Of a stretch of 64,000 nucleotides of DNA, positions 16,411 through 24,802 are shown in pieces; within the stretch, counting starts at the first letter, position 1, and each line of letters begins with the position of its first letter. The notes beneath the pieces are model-generated. The model did not search any database, was not told the origin of the DNA, and saw only the letters and a program-made list of their open reading frames with translations. The stretch is from positions 1,364,001 through 1,428,000 of the forward strand of contig OZ244154.1 of the NCBI GenBank assembly GCA_965216335.1. Direction: 5' to 3'. The DNA is from JAHEJE01 sp965216335 (GTDB lineage Bacteria; Pseudomonadota; Alphaproteobacteria; Rhizobiales; Aestuariivirgaceae). The position numbers were made by a program, and so were the translations under genes.

Positions 16411-16426
16411 ATTCAGAAAAACGAAT
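16411..16426. promoter_or_regulatory. Weak operator-like site before soxX
   Basis: ATTCAGAAAAACGAAT has ATTC and GAAT ends in inverted orientation at the same 16-base spacing as the stronger palindromes of the island. It lies 120 bases before the soxX start. The inner positions do not pair, so it is only a candidate ArsR-repressor site. Confidence 0.4.
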
Positions 16427-16545
16427 AGGATAAGTCTTGCAGTAGGGTCCCCAAAATCAAAATAGCCGGGTGAGACCGCAATAAGGGGAGCCGGCTGGGT
16501 TGCGTATGCGCAAGCCCGGCATTGAGGAGAGGGAACGAAAACAGC

Positions 16546-17016
16546 ATGCAGATAAGAATGCTACGTATGGCCTGTGGTTCGATCGCGCTTGCCGGGGCAT
16601 TGACCCTTGCGGTCAATTCAGCATGGGCGGAAACCGTGAAGTACGAGATCGTCGATGGAGAGGCGATCAATGCCTCGCTGACCGGTCAGGCCGGTGATGC
16701 CGCAAACGGCAAGAAGGTGTTCCTGAACCGCAAGAAGGGAAATTGCCTTGCCTGCCATGTGGTCTCGTCGCTGAGTGATCAACCGTTCCACGGCCAGGTC
16801 GGCCCGCCGCTCGACGGTGTCGCCGACCGCATGTCGGCCGGGGAAATGCGGCTTCGTGTTGTAAACCCCAAGGTTACAAATGAAGACACCATCATGCCGG
16901 CCTTTTACCGCACCGAGGGTCTCGAGCGTGTTTTGAAGAATTTCCAGGGCAAGCCGATCCTTTCGGCCCAGGAGGTCGAGGACGTGCTGGCCTATCTCGA
17001 GACTATGAAGGAATAG
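16546..17016 (+). CDS. soxX: SoxX cytochrome c
   Basis: A 156-residue periplasmic monohaem cytochrome c, partner of SoxA in the thiosulfate-oxidising complex. A signal peptide ends near NSAWAE. The haem motif is NCLACHVVSS and the distal methionine lies in IMPAFYRTEG. It should join thiosulfate to SoxY together with SoxA. The ATG at 16546 (MQIRMLRMACGS) follows GAGGAGAGGG; an upstream ATG-less extension adds eight residues and is less likely. First of the soxXYZA genes. Confidence 0.95.
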   Translation: MQIRMLRMACGSIALAGALTLAVNSAWAETVKYEIVDGEAINASLTGQAGDAANGKKVFLNRKKGNCLACHVVSSLSDQPFHGQVGPPLDGVADRMSAGEMRLRVVNPKVTNEDTIMPAFYRTEGLERVLKNFQGKPILSAQEVEDVLAYLETMKE

Positions 17017-17069
17017 CGCTGCGGCTGCCGGCGTGTTCCAGGCAGTGTTCAGATTTGAGGAATTGAGGA

Positions 17070-17549
17070 ATGCCAAAGATCATAGACAAGACATTGATGA
17101 GCCGCAGAACCGCGCTCGAACTTGCCGGCGGCGGCTTGGTCGCCGCGTTGCTGGCAGGCACCTTCGCCGGCACGGCTCGGGCAGACGCAGCCCTTCTGGC
17201 GGAAGCGATCAAGAAAGCGGTCGGCGACAACGCCATGACCGAGGGGCGTATCACTCTCGATCTCCCCGAAATCGCCGAGAACGGTAACACGGTGCCGGTC
17301 TCCGTGGCCGTCGAAAGCCCGATGACCGAAGCCGACCACGTCAAGGCCGTTCATCTCTTTGCCGAGAAGAACCCCGCCGCTGACGTTGCCAGCGTTTATT
17401 TCACACCGTCATCAGGCGTCGCCAAGGCTTCGCTGAGAATGCGTCTTGCCGGCACGCAGAATGTCGTTGCCGTCGCCGAGATGTCCGACGGATCCGTGTT
17501 CACGGCAAAGAAACTGGTCAAGGTGACCATCGGCGGCTGCGGCGGCTGA
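17070..17549 (+). CDS. soxY: SoxY sulfur-carrier subunit
   Basis: A 159-residue periplasmic protein with a Tat-type N-terminus (SRRTALELAGGGLVAALLAG). It ends in the swinging arm VTIGGCGG, whose cysteine carries the thiosulfate-derived sulfur chain. GAGGA immediately precedes the ATG. It is exported with SoxZ, encoded 25 bases downstream. All features match canonical SoxY. Confidence 0.97.
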   Translation: MPKIIDKTLMSRRTALELAGGGLVAALLAGTFAGTARADAALLAEAIKKAVGDNAMTEGRITLDLPEIAENGNTVPVSVAVESPMTEADHVKAVHLFAEKNPAADVASVYFTPSSGVAKASLRMRLAGTQNVVAVAEMSDGSVFTAKKLVKVTIGGCGG

Positions 17550-17574
17550 CGGAAAGGATTGAGGAGATTTAAGC

Positions 17575-17901
17575 ATGGCTTCCAAACCACGCGTGCGCGT
17601 CCCGAAGACCGCAAACAAGGGTGAGATCATCACCATCAAATCGTTGATTTCCCACAAGATGGAAACCGGTCGCCGCAAGGACAAGAAGACCGGCGAACTG
17701 ATCCCGCGCAAGATCATCAACAAGTTCGTTTGTACCTTCAACGGAAAGCAGGTCTTCGCCTCGGATTGGCATCCGGCTGTGTCCGCCAACCCGTTCATGG
17801 CGTTCAGCTTCAAGGCTGAGGAAAGCGGTGAGTTCGAGTTCGTCTGGACCGACGACGACGGTTCGACCTACTCCAAGAAGGCCAACTTGACGGTCAACTG
17901 A
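17575..17901 (+). CDS. soxZ: SoxZ, SoxY partner
   Basis: A 108-residue protein with no signal of its own, as is normal for SoxZ, which is co-exported with SoxY. Family landmarks are RVRVPKTANKGEIITIKSLI, HKMETGRRKD and ASDWHPAVSANPFMAF. GAGGAG lies 8 bases before the ATG. It forms the SoxYZ carrier on which thiosulfate is processed. Confidence 0.97.
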   Translation: MASKPRVRVPKTANKGEIITIKSLISHKMETGRRKDKKTGELIPRKIINKFVCTFNGKQVFASDWHPAVSANPFMAFSFKAEESGEFEFVWTDDDGSTYSKKANLTVN

Positions 17902-17952
17902 ACAAACAACATGACGCCCCGTCCACAGGGGCGCAGGGGAAGGAAACAATCC

Positions 17953-18753
17953 ATGAAAGGTCATATAACAGCATTGGCCACCGTCGTTGCGCTCACCACC
18001 GGCGCTGGCGCGATCGCCTTTGCCGCCGATGACTGGGGCAAGTTCCAGGTCGAGGACCGGCGCAGCGGCTACACCTATGCCACAGCCGAGACCCAGGCCA
18101 TGCAGGACGACGAGTTCGCCAATCCGGCGATGCTCTGGGTCGAGCACGGTGAGGAAGCCTGGAGCAAGGTCGACGGCGAAGCCGGCAAGTCCTGCCACAG
18201 CTGTCACGGCGATGCAGCCGACTCGATGAAGACGGTCGGTTCGACCTATCCGGTGTTCGCCAAGGACATCGGCAAGCTTGAAAACGTCGAGAACCGGATC
18301 AACCGCTGCCGGACCGACAACATGAAGGCCAAGGCCTGGAAGTATGATTCCCAGGACATGCTCGGCATGGTGTCCTATGTGAAGCGCCAGTCCCTTGGCC
18401 AGCCGATGAACGTCAAGATCGACGGCGATGCGGCGTCCTGGTTCGAAAAGGGCAAGGCATTCTACACCCAGCGCCGCGGCCAGCTCGACATGGCCTGCTC
18501 GCATTGCCACATCGACAACGCCGGTAACATGATCCGGGCCAACACGCTGTCCCAGGGCCAGGGCAACGGTTTCCCGACCTACCGGCTGAAGTGGCAGAAG
18601 CCGGGCTCGTTGCACCGCCGGTTCCGTGGCTGCAACAAGCAGGTCAGGGCAACGCCCTTCAAGACCGGTTCGGATGAGTATCTGGCGCTCGAGCTTTATG
18701 TCATGTGGCGCGGACGCGGCCTTCCGGTGGAAACACCCGCCGTGCGCAACTGA
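17953..18753 (+). CDS. soxA: SoxA dihaem cytochrome c
   Basis: A 266-residue periplasmic cytochrome. Haem motifs are SCHSCHGDA (about residue 82) and ACSHCHIDN (about residue 184). The catalytic cysteine, which carries a persulfide in SoxA, lies in RFRGCNKQVRA. A signal peptide ends near AIAFAAD. With SoxX it couples thiosulfate to SoxYZ. The ATG at 17953 follows AAGGAAAC and starts the signal peptide; the frame open from 17911 is ignored. Having two CxxCH motifs places it with dihaem SoxA proteins. Confidence 0.95.
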   Translation: MKGHITALATVVALTTGAGAIAFAADDWGKFQVEDRRSGYTYATAETQAMQDDEFANPAMLWVEHGEEAWSKVDGEAGKSCHSCHGDAADSMKTVGSTYPVFAKDIGKLENVENRINRCRTDNMKAKAWKYDSQDMLGMVSYVKRQSLGQPMNVKIDGDAASWFEKGKAFYTQRRGQLDMACSHCHIDNAGNMIRANTLSQGQGNGFPTYRLKWQKPGSLHRRFRGCNKQVRATPFKTGSDEYLALELYVMWRGRGLPVETPAVRN

Positions 18754-18783
18754 CCGGGCGCGAGAAACAGCATGATTGCCATG

Positions 18784-18811
18784 AGAGGGACGCGCCTTGT
18801 GTCCCTCTTTT
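18784..18811 (+). terminator. Terminator or attenuator between soxA and soxB
   Basis: AGAGGGAC (18784-18791) pairs with GTCCCTCT (18801-18808) over a 9-base loop, and the stem runs into TTTT. It lies 30 bases after the soxA stop and 50 bases before soxB. The short T-run suggests partial termination, which would lower soxB expression relative to soxXYZA. Confidence 0.6.
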
Positions 18812-18861
18812 GGTATCGGCGGACAAAACGCAACACCTCGACTGTGTGGGAGTAGCCGACA

Positions 18862-20550
18862 ATGATTTCACGGCGCGATTTTCTGACCGTCATGGCCGCC
18901 ACTGCGGCAACAACCGGTCTCGGCGACCGGCTCGGTTCGGCCGCCGCCGCGCAAAGCATCTCTCAGAATGACCTGCTGAAGTTCGAGCCGAAGGGCCAGG
19001 TAACCCTGCTGCACACGACCGATTGCCACGCCCAGCTCAGGCCGGTGCATTTTCGCGAACCGTCGGTCAACCTGGGCGTTGGCGAGGTGACCGGAAAGCT
19101 GCCCCACATCACCGGCAAGGCGTTTCTCGACCTGTTCGGCATTTCCGCCGACAGCCTTGACGCCTATATGCTGACCTCGCACGACTTCGCAGCGTTGGCC
19201 GAGAACTACGGCCGCGTCGGCGGCATGGACCGCATGGCGACCCTGATCAAGGCGATCCGCGCCGAACGTCCCGACAGGACCCTGCTGCTCGACGGCGGCG
19301 ACACCCTGCAGGGTTCATACTCCGCGCTCCAGTCGAAGGGCGAGGACATGGTCGAGGTGTTCAACGCGCTTGGATGCGAGGCGATGACCGGCCACTGGGA
19401 GTTCACGCTCGGCCACGAGCGCATGCGCGAACTGGTCGACAAGATGAACTTCCCGTTTCTGGCCGCCAACATCATCGACAACGAGTGGGAAGAAGAGGTC
19501 TTCGAGCACACCAGATTCTTCGAGCGCGGTGGGGTCAATGTCGCCGTCATCGGCCAGGCCTTTCCCTATACGCCGATCGCCAACCCGCGCTGGCTGTTCC
19601 CGACCTGGTCGTTCGGCATACGCGAGAAGGTCGTGCAGCAACGGGTCAGCGAGGCCCGCGGGGCCGGTGCCGAATTGGTCGTCCTGCTGTCGCACAACGG
19701 TTTCGACATCGACCGCAAGATGGCTTCACAGGTCGAGGGCATCGACATCATCCTCACCGGCCACACCCATGACGCCATCCCCGAGCCGGTCAAGGTCGGC
19801 AACACCCTGCTGATCGCCACCGGCTCGCACGGCAAGTTCCTGTCGCGCATCGATATCGAGGTGACCGACAAGAAGATGACCGGCTTTTCCTACAGCCTGA
19901 TCCCTGTCCTGTCCGATGCCATTGCGCCGGACCCGGACATGGCAGCGCTGATCGAAAAGCATCGCGCGCCGCACGCCGAACACCTCAACACCGTGCTCGG
20001 ACACACCGACTCGCTGCTCTACCGGCGCGGCAACTTCAACGGCACGTTTGACGATCTGATCTGCCAGGCCATGCGCGAGGAGCGCGATACCGATCTGTCC
20101 CTGTCGCCGGGCCTGCGCTGGGGTGCCAGCCTGCTGCCGGGCGAGCCGATCACCTGGGAAGCCGTCTACAACATGACCGCGATCACCTATCCCAGCTGCT
20201 ACCGGATCGAGATGACCGGCGAGACGCTGAAGGTCGTCCTGGAAGACGTCGCCGACAACCTGTTCAACGCCGATCCCTATTACCAGCAGGGCGGCGACAT
20301 GGTGCGCGTCGGCGGGCTGGGCTACACCATCGACATCAACAAGACCATCGGCCACCGCATCACCGACATGACCCTGTTGAAGACCGGCGATCCGATCGAC
20401 CCGGCACGCAGCTATTCCGTGTCCGGCTGGGCCTCGGTGAACGAGGGCACCGAAGGTCCACCGATCTGGGACGTGGTGGCCGACTACGTGAAACACAAAA
20501 AGGTCATCAACGTTGAACCGAACCAGTCGATCCGGGTGGTCGGCGCTTAG
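18862..20550 (+). CDS. soxB: SoxB sulfate thioesterase/thiohydrolase
   Basis: A 562-residue periplasmic enzyme of the 5'-nucleotidase/metallophosphatase superfamily that releases sulfate from SoxYZ-bound sulfonate. It has a Tat signal (ISRRDFLTVMAA), metal-binding motifs TTDCHAQLRP, LLDGGDTLQGS, GHWEFTLG and ILTGHTHDAIP, and the C-terminal domain with YNMTAITYP. The length is typical. It is followed after 11 bases by soxV. Confidence 0.97.
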   Translation: MISRRDFLTVMAATAATTGLGDRLGSAAAAQSISQNDLLKFEPKGQVTLLHTTDCHAQLRPVHFREPSVNLGVGEVTGKLPHITGKAFLDLFGISADSLDAYMLTSHDFAALAENYGRVGGMDRMATLIKAIRAERPDRTLLLDGGDTLQGSYSALQSKGEDMVEVFNALGCEAMTGHWEFTLGHERMRELVDKMNFPFLAANIIDNEWEEEVFEHTRFFERGGVNVAVIGQAFPYTPIANPRWLFPTWSFGIREKVVQQRVSEARGAGAELVVLLSHNGFDIDRKMASQVEGIDIILTGHTHDAIPEPVKVGNTLLIATGSHGKFLSRIDIEVTDKKMTGFSYSLIPVLSDAIAPDPDMAALIEKHRAPHAEHLNTVLGHTDSLLYRRGNFNGTFDDLICQAMREERDTDLSLSPGLRWGASLLPGEPITWEAVYNMTAITYPSCYRIEMTGETLKVVLEDVADNLFNADPYYQQGGDMVRVGGLGYTIDINKTIGHRITDMTLLKTGDPIDPARSYSVSGWASVNEGTEGPPIWDVVADYVKHKKVINVEPNQSIRVVGA

Positions 20551-20561
20551 GGTATGACGGA

Positions 20562-21296
20562 ATGGAAGTCTCCTATGTCGCTGCACTGACGGCGGGAGTT
20601 CTGAGCTTCTTGTCGCCCTGTGTGCTGCCGCTGGTGCCGCCTTATATCTGCTTCATTGCCGGCACCAGCCTTGATCAGCTGACCGGCGAAGACGAACTCG
20701 ATCCCGCCGTCGGCCGGCGCATCTTCCTGTCCGCGCTCGCCTTCGTCCTCGGCTTCTCGACGGTGTTCATCCTGCTCGGCGCGACCGCGTCCGTTTTGGG
20801 TCAGGTGGTCGGCGACAATATCGGCCTGCTCAGTAAGATCGCCGGCGGCGTCATCATCCTGCTGGGCCTGCACTTCCTCGGCATTCTGAAGATCGGTTTC
20901 CTGTACCGCGAAGCGCGCTTCGAGGGGCCGGCCAAGCCGATCGGCCTGCTCGGCGCCTATGTCGTCGGCCTGGCTTTTGCCTTCGGCTGGACACCCTGCG
21001 TCGGCCCGGTCCTGGCCGCGGTACTATTCTATGCCGCCCAGGAGAGCTCGCTGTGGAAAGGCACCTCACTGCTCGCCGTCTATGCCGCCGGCATCGGAAT
21101 TCCCTTCCTCATCGCTGCACTTGCCGGCAAACCGTTCCTCAGGTTCATGCAACGTTTTCGCAGGCATCTCGGCGTGGTCGAAAAGGCCATCGGCGCCTTG
21201 CTGGTGCTCACCGGCATCCTGTTCCTCACCGGCTCAATGAACGAGATCGGCTACTGGCTGCTCGAGATGTTTCCCTCGCTCGGTCGCGTCGGCTAG
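20562..21296 (+). CDS. soxV: SoxV/CcdA-type thiol-electron transporter
   Basis: A 244-residue membrane protein of the CcdA/DsbD-transmembrane family with six to seven hydrophobic segments. The redox cysteines are in LSFLSPCVLPLVPPY and GWTPCVGPVLAA. SoxV moves electrons from cytoplasmic thioredoxin to periplasmic SoxW/SoxS, which keep SoxYZ reduced. Its TAG stop lies within the left arm of the large inverted repeat at 21291-21459. A general cytochrome c biogenesis role is possible, but the context favours Sox. Confidence 0.9.
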   Translation: MEVSYVAALTAGVLSFLSPCVLPLVPPYICFIAGTSLDQLTGEDELDPAVGRRIFLSALAFVLGFSTVFILLGATASVLGQVVGDNIGLLSKIAGGVIILLGLHFLGILKIGFLYREARFEGPAKPIGLLGAYVVGLAFAFGWTPCVGPVLAAVLFYAAQESSLWKGTSLLAVYAAGIGIPFLIAALAGKPFLRFMQRFRRHLGVVEKAIGALLVLTGILFLTGSMNEIGYWLLEMFPSLGRVG

Positions 21297-21459
21297 AGCC
21301 TTTTTTGACAATACCGAGCCATTTGATGGGCCAAATTCGTTCAGCCCGGCAAACCATGTCGCGCCGCGCGATGCGGTGTATCGGGCAAGCGGCATGGCGC
21401 ACCGGATGGACGAATTTGGCCCATCAAATGGCTCGGTATTGTCAAAAAAGGCTCTAGCC
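21291..21459. repeat. 169-bp inverted repeat, MITE-like, between converging genes
   Basis: Two perfectly complementary 50-base arms (21291-21340 and 21410-21459) enclose a 69-base loop. Each outer end reads GGCTAGAGCCTTTTTT inward, and the TAG in each end is the stop codon of the gene that runs into it (soxV and the gene at 21454-22176). It may act as a bidirectional terminator. The CTAGAGCCTTTTTT end recurs singly at 32227-32240 and 47641-47654, so it may be a small mobile element. Confidence 0.85.
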
Positions 21460-22176
21460 CCAGCGCAAGAATATGATGACGTCGAACGACTTCAGTTCGC
21501 GCAGCGCATTGATGAGACCGGTCTGGTCCTGCGCGTCAATGGGGCCGAACAGCCGGGCGGCGGACGCCGTCGTGCCGTCGAAGATCGATTTGAAGTCTTC
21601 GTCCTGCTGCAGGTCCTCGGACGCCATGGCGCGGCAGGTTGCCAGGATATGGCCATAGACGGCCGACGCCGTCTTGGTGGCGTTTTGCACCGACAGCTTG
21701 GTCAGGTCGGGCGGATTGTGCCGGTAATGGAACAGCACCTCCATCTGTGCGTTAAGGTCGTAGATACAGTCAGCCAGCAGCCGCACGCCGTTGCGCCGGC
21801 GAAGCCGATGAAGATGTTCGCGCACCGGCGACAAGGCGGCCAGTGCCGCCTTGCTGTTTCCTTCGGTAGTGTGTTTGGAGCCGTTTTCAAAGGCGGCCGA
21901 GATATCCTCAGCCGTTTTTACCCAACCCGGATCGTCACCGAAAGGGTCCGGCGGCGCATCGCCGTAGTGTTCGACAAGCGCTTCCCAACTTTGAGCCGCC
22001 TGCGCCAGTTCCAGCGATGCAACGCCAACGTTGCCGGTCCGCAGATAGAACAGGACCGACTTGTAGGGCTGGTTGACCCGTTCAACGCGGGCATTGAAGT
22101 CCGCCAGTTGACCTGCATTGGCAATCCCGGCACCAGTCAACAACAACACCAATGCCAATACGAAACTTGCACGCAT
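21454..22176 (-). CDS. Secreted protein of unknown function
   Basis: A 240-residue exported protein whose signal peptide (MRASFVLALVLLLTGAGIANAG) is clear. The mature part is helical, with two cysteines (LLADCIYDLN and LATCRAMASE) but no CxxCH haem motif. I do not recognise the family. It is divergent from soxW and converges with soxV on a shared inverted repeat. Its location inside the Sox region suggests a periplasmic role in sulfur metabolism, but nothing in the sequence specifies it. Confidence 0.75.
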   Translation of the reverse strand: MRASFVLALVLLLTGAGIANAGQLADFNARVERVNQPYKSVLFYLRTGNVGVASLELAQAAQSWEALVEHYGDAPPDPFGDDPGWVKTAEDISAAFENGSKHTTEGNSKAALAALSPVREHLHRLRRRNGVRLLADCIYDLNAQMEVLFHYRHNPPDLTKLSVQNATKTASAVYGHILATCRAMASEDLQQDEDFKSIFDGTTASAARLFGPIDAQDQTGLINALRELKSFDVIIFLRWG

Positions 22177-22310
22177 CTTCAGCAGCCCTCACGATACAAC
22201 GGACTCACGTGGAAGTGACGTACGTCCGACGGCCAACCCTATACTCAAAAGACATATTCGTATAACCTGATTTGTTGAGTGATGCCACTTACGTCAGCGA
22301 GGTTTCCGAC

Positions 22311-22925
22311 ATGATCGACCGCAGAACATTCGCCAAATCCCTGCTTTTACCGGGTGCGATCGCCGCCACCGGCATCCAAACCGCCAATGCGGCTTCGGAC
22401 GAGCCGGCCGTCGACGATGACGGCATTTACACCCAGCCCTGGTTCAACCACACATCCTTTCTTGTCCTGTCGGAGGATCTCGAAGAGGCCGCCGGCGAGG
22501 GCAAGCGCTTCGCCATTCTTTGGGAGCAAAAGGGCTGCCCCTACTGCCGCGAACTGCACCGGGTGAATTTCGCCAAGCCGGCCATTCGAGACTTCATCAA
22601 GGACAACTTCCAGGTTCTCCAGCTGAACCTGTGGGGATCGAAAAAGGTGACGGATTTCGACGGCGAGGAACTCGAGGAACGCGAACTGGCCAAGAAATGG
22701 CGTGTTCTGTTCACCCCGACCATCGTGTTCGCGGCACCGAAGCTCGACGACGCGGGCGCCAAGGCCGAGGTCGTACGCATGCCCGGCTATTTCAAGCCGT
22801 TCCACTTCGTCTCAATGTTCGAATACGTCAAGGCCGAAGCCTATCAGGATCAGGATTTCCAGCGCTACCTGCAGGACAAGTTCAAGCGTCTCGAAGCCGA
22901 AGGCAAAAAGCCGGAAATCTGGTAG
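22311..22925 (+). CDS. soxW: SoxW periplasmic thioredoxin
   Basis: A 204-residue exported thioredoxin-fold protein. The N-terminus IDRRTFAKSLLLPGAIAATG resembles a Tat signal, and the active site is EQKGCPYCRELHRVNF. The later TPTIVFAAPKL contains the cis-proline. SoxW receives electrons from SoxV and reduces SoxYZ mixed disulfides. The ATG at 22311 is preceded by GAGG; the open frame from 22272 has no ribosome-binding site. It stands alone between the unknown secreted protein and the SoxR-type repressor. Confidence 0.9.
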   Translation: MIDRRTFAKSLLLPGAIAATGIQTANAASDEPAVDDDGIYTQPWFNHTSFLVLSEDLEEAAGEGKRFAILWEQKGCPYCRELHRVNFAKPAIRDFIKDNFQVLQLNLWGSKKVTDFDGEELEERELAKKWRVLFTPTIVFAAPKLDDAGAKAEVVRMPGYFKPFHFVSMFEYVKAEAYQDQDFQRYLQDKFKRLEAEGKKPEIW

Positions 22926-22959
22926 CGACCTGACGCCGGCAGGACTTTTCGGTCAGGCC

Positions 22960-23319
22960 TTACGCTACCCGGTGACGGGCTTTTTCCTGGTTTCGGCGGT
23001 TGACGGCCTCCTCGGAGCAGAACAGCGAATGCATCAACTCGAGCGTCTGCTCGACCTCCTTGCTGATCAATCGGTAATAGATTGACTTGCCGTCCCGGCG
23101 CGTCGCCACCAGGCGTTCGGCCCGCAAAAGCGTCAAATGCTGCGAGAGCTTCGACTGCCGGAACAGCAGGTCCGCTTCCAGTTCGCTCACCGACATCTCA
23201 CCGCGTTCGGCAAGCCGGCACAGGATGAGCATGCGGCTTTCATTGGAAAGCGCCTTCAGGAACGAAGCCGCTTCCTGAGCGCCCTCCGCCATGTCCTGCG
23301 GTGTCGGTTCGAAGGCCAA
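22960..23319 (-). CDS. soxR: ArsR-family sulfane-sulfur repressor (SoxR type)
   Basis: A 119-residue ArsR-type winged-helix regulator. The recognition region is FRQSKLSQHLTLLRAERLV with wing RRDGKSIYYRLIS. Cysteines in LILCRLAERG and LFCSEEAV are placed as in SoxR/sHdrR repressors that release DNA when the pair is bridged by sulfur. A TTG at 23319 with GGAG 7 bases upstream is the likely start; the frame is open to another TTG at 23346 without a site. It is the second such repressor in the island and probably controls sox and soxEF. Confidence 0.87.
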   Translation of the reverse strand: MAFEPTPQDMAEGAQEAASFLKALSNESRMLILCRLAERGEMSVSELEADLLFRQSKLSQHLTLLRAERLVATRRDGKSIYYRLISKEVEQTLELMHSLFCSEEAVNRRNQEKARHRVA

Positions 23320-23491
23320 CTTGAATCTCCGTTTCGCGGTGCACAATACATCTTGCGTAGATATGCAGAAAAGTCGTGCGACGCAAGACTAACAGTTCAG
23401 CACCTTGCTTTGCAGATCACTCGCGTGTTTGTGATGACCGGCCATATCGCCCGTTCCAGTCTGCCGGGAACGGGCGATAACAGGCCAGACA

Positions 23492-24772
23492 TCAGCCAAA
23501 AATGTCCTTTGTGATACCTTCGTACCAGCCGTTTGCCTCCTCGGCCGTCTGCGCCCTGAGGTCGGCCGCCTCTTCGGTCTTGGAGATGAACTTGCTGGTC
23601 ACGTCGATCTTCTCCTCGCCACCTATATAGTCGGCACCGACTTTGACGCCATCGTTTGTCGCCACCAGGCTCCAGCAGGTGTTGCGGTATTTCGCGGGGA
23701 ATTTTTTCGATCCGGTCAGATCGGCCAGAATCGCATTGGCGGCGACCTTGGCCTGGCTGTTGGCTGAAAACGCCGACTTCGGCATCGCCGCGGCAACCGA
23801 CGCATCGCCGACCACAAAAATGTCCGCGTTCTTCTTCGAGCGCATCGAATCCGGGTCGATCGGGCACCAGCCGCTGTCCGCCGTCAGGCCGGCCCGTTCG
23901 GCGATGACACCGGCCTTCTGAGCCGGAATGACGTTCGCCACCGATGCCTTGAAGGTGTCGCCGTCAGTCATGATCTCCATCGAGTCGGTCTTCACCGCCT
24001 TGACGCCGCCGGTAACCTCCTTGGGCAGCCATTCGATCATGCCGTCATAATGTTGAGCCCAGGCCTCCTGGAACAGCGCCTGCTTGGAGAACTTGTCCTT
24101 GGCATCAAGCACGATGATCTTCGACTTCGGCTTGTTGGTCTTCAGGTAATGGGCAACCATGCAAATCCGCTCATACGGTCCGGGCGGACAGCGGAACGGA
24201 TTGGGCGGCGGGCAGATGACGAAGGTGCCGCCATCCTCCATAGCCTCGAGCTGCCGCTTCAGGGCGGCCGTCTGGGTGCCGGCCTGCCAGGCATGCGGCA
24301 TGACGGTCGAGGCCTCTGCACTGTAGCCCTCGATGGCGTCGTAGCGCATGTCGATGCCGGGCGTCACGACCAGCCGGTCATAGGCGAGATCGCCGCCGCG
24401 GGCGAGTTTCACCGTCTTGCCGGCGCCGTCCACGTCGACAGCCACGTCATGAACCATGTTGATCCCGTATTCGGCCGCCAGCGTGCTGTATCCGTGCGTA
24501 ATAGAGTCCAGCGTGCGGAAGCCGCCGAGATACAGGTTGGAAAAGAAGCATGTCGTGAAGTGATGCTTCGGCTCGACGATGGTCACCGCGACATCCTTGG
24601 CGGCCTTGGCCACGTATCGCGCGGTTGTCGCACCGGCGGGTCCGCCGCCGATCACCACGACACGGGCCTTCGCGGCCGACAGCACGGCGGGGGCGGCAAG
24701 GCTGCCGGCGGCTGCGCCAACTGCCGAAGCGCCGACCAGGGTTCCGAACCGGCGACGAGTGAGTTTGTACAT
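23492..24772 (-). CDS. soxF: Flavocytochrome c sulfide dehydrogenase flavoprotein (SoxF/FccB)
   Basis: A 426-residue Tat-exported flavoprotein (KLTRRRFGTLVGASA). The FAD-binding motif is ARVVVIGGGPAGATTARYV. Redox cysteines lie in HFTTCFFSNLYLGG and GWCPIDP or RNTCWSLVA, as in sulfide dehydrogenases, and FVVGDASVAAAMPKSAF is the second FAD contact. It oxidises sulfide in the periplasm and passes electrons to the cytochrome subunit encoded just upstream (30 bases). Confidence 0.92.
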   Translation of the reverse strand: MYKLTRRRFGTLVGASAVGAAAGSLAAPAVLSAAKARVVVIGGGPAGATTARYVAKAAKDVAVTIVEPKHHFTTCFFSNLYLGGFRTLDSITHGYSTLAAEYGINMVHDVAVDVDGAGKTVKLARGGDLAYDRLVVTPGIDMRYDAIEGYSAEASTVMPHAWQAGTQTAALKRQLEAMEDGGTFVICPPPNPFRCPPGPYERICMVAHYLKTNKPKSKIIVLDAKDKFSKQALFQEAWAQHYDGMIEWLPKEVTGGVKAVKTDSMEIMTDGDTFKASVANVIPAQKAGVIAERAGLTADSGWCPIDPDSMRSKKNADIFVVGDASVAAAMPKSAFSANSQAKVAANAILADLTGSKKFPAKYRNTCWSLVATNDGVKVGADYIGGEEKIDVTSKFISKTEEAADLRAQTAEEANGWYEGITKDIFG

Positions 24773-24802
24773 TTTATCCTCCTTGTTGGTTCCGGACCGA
24801 AG

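Noticed and set aside
18771..18854. 27-codon frame between soxA and soxB as a leader peptide
   Set aside because: It has no ribosome-binding site and no run of regulatory codons; the hairpin within it is better explained as a terminator.
22254..22269. ATTCGTATAACCTGAT before soxW as a further sulfur operator
   Set aside because: Only the outermost bases pair and the match to the palindrome family is poor.
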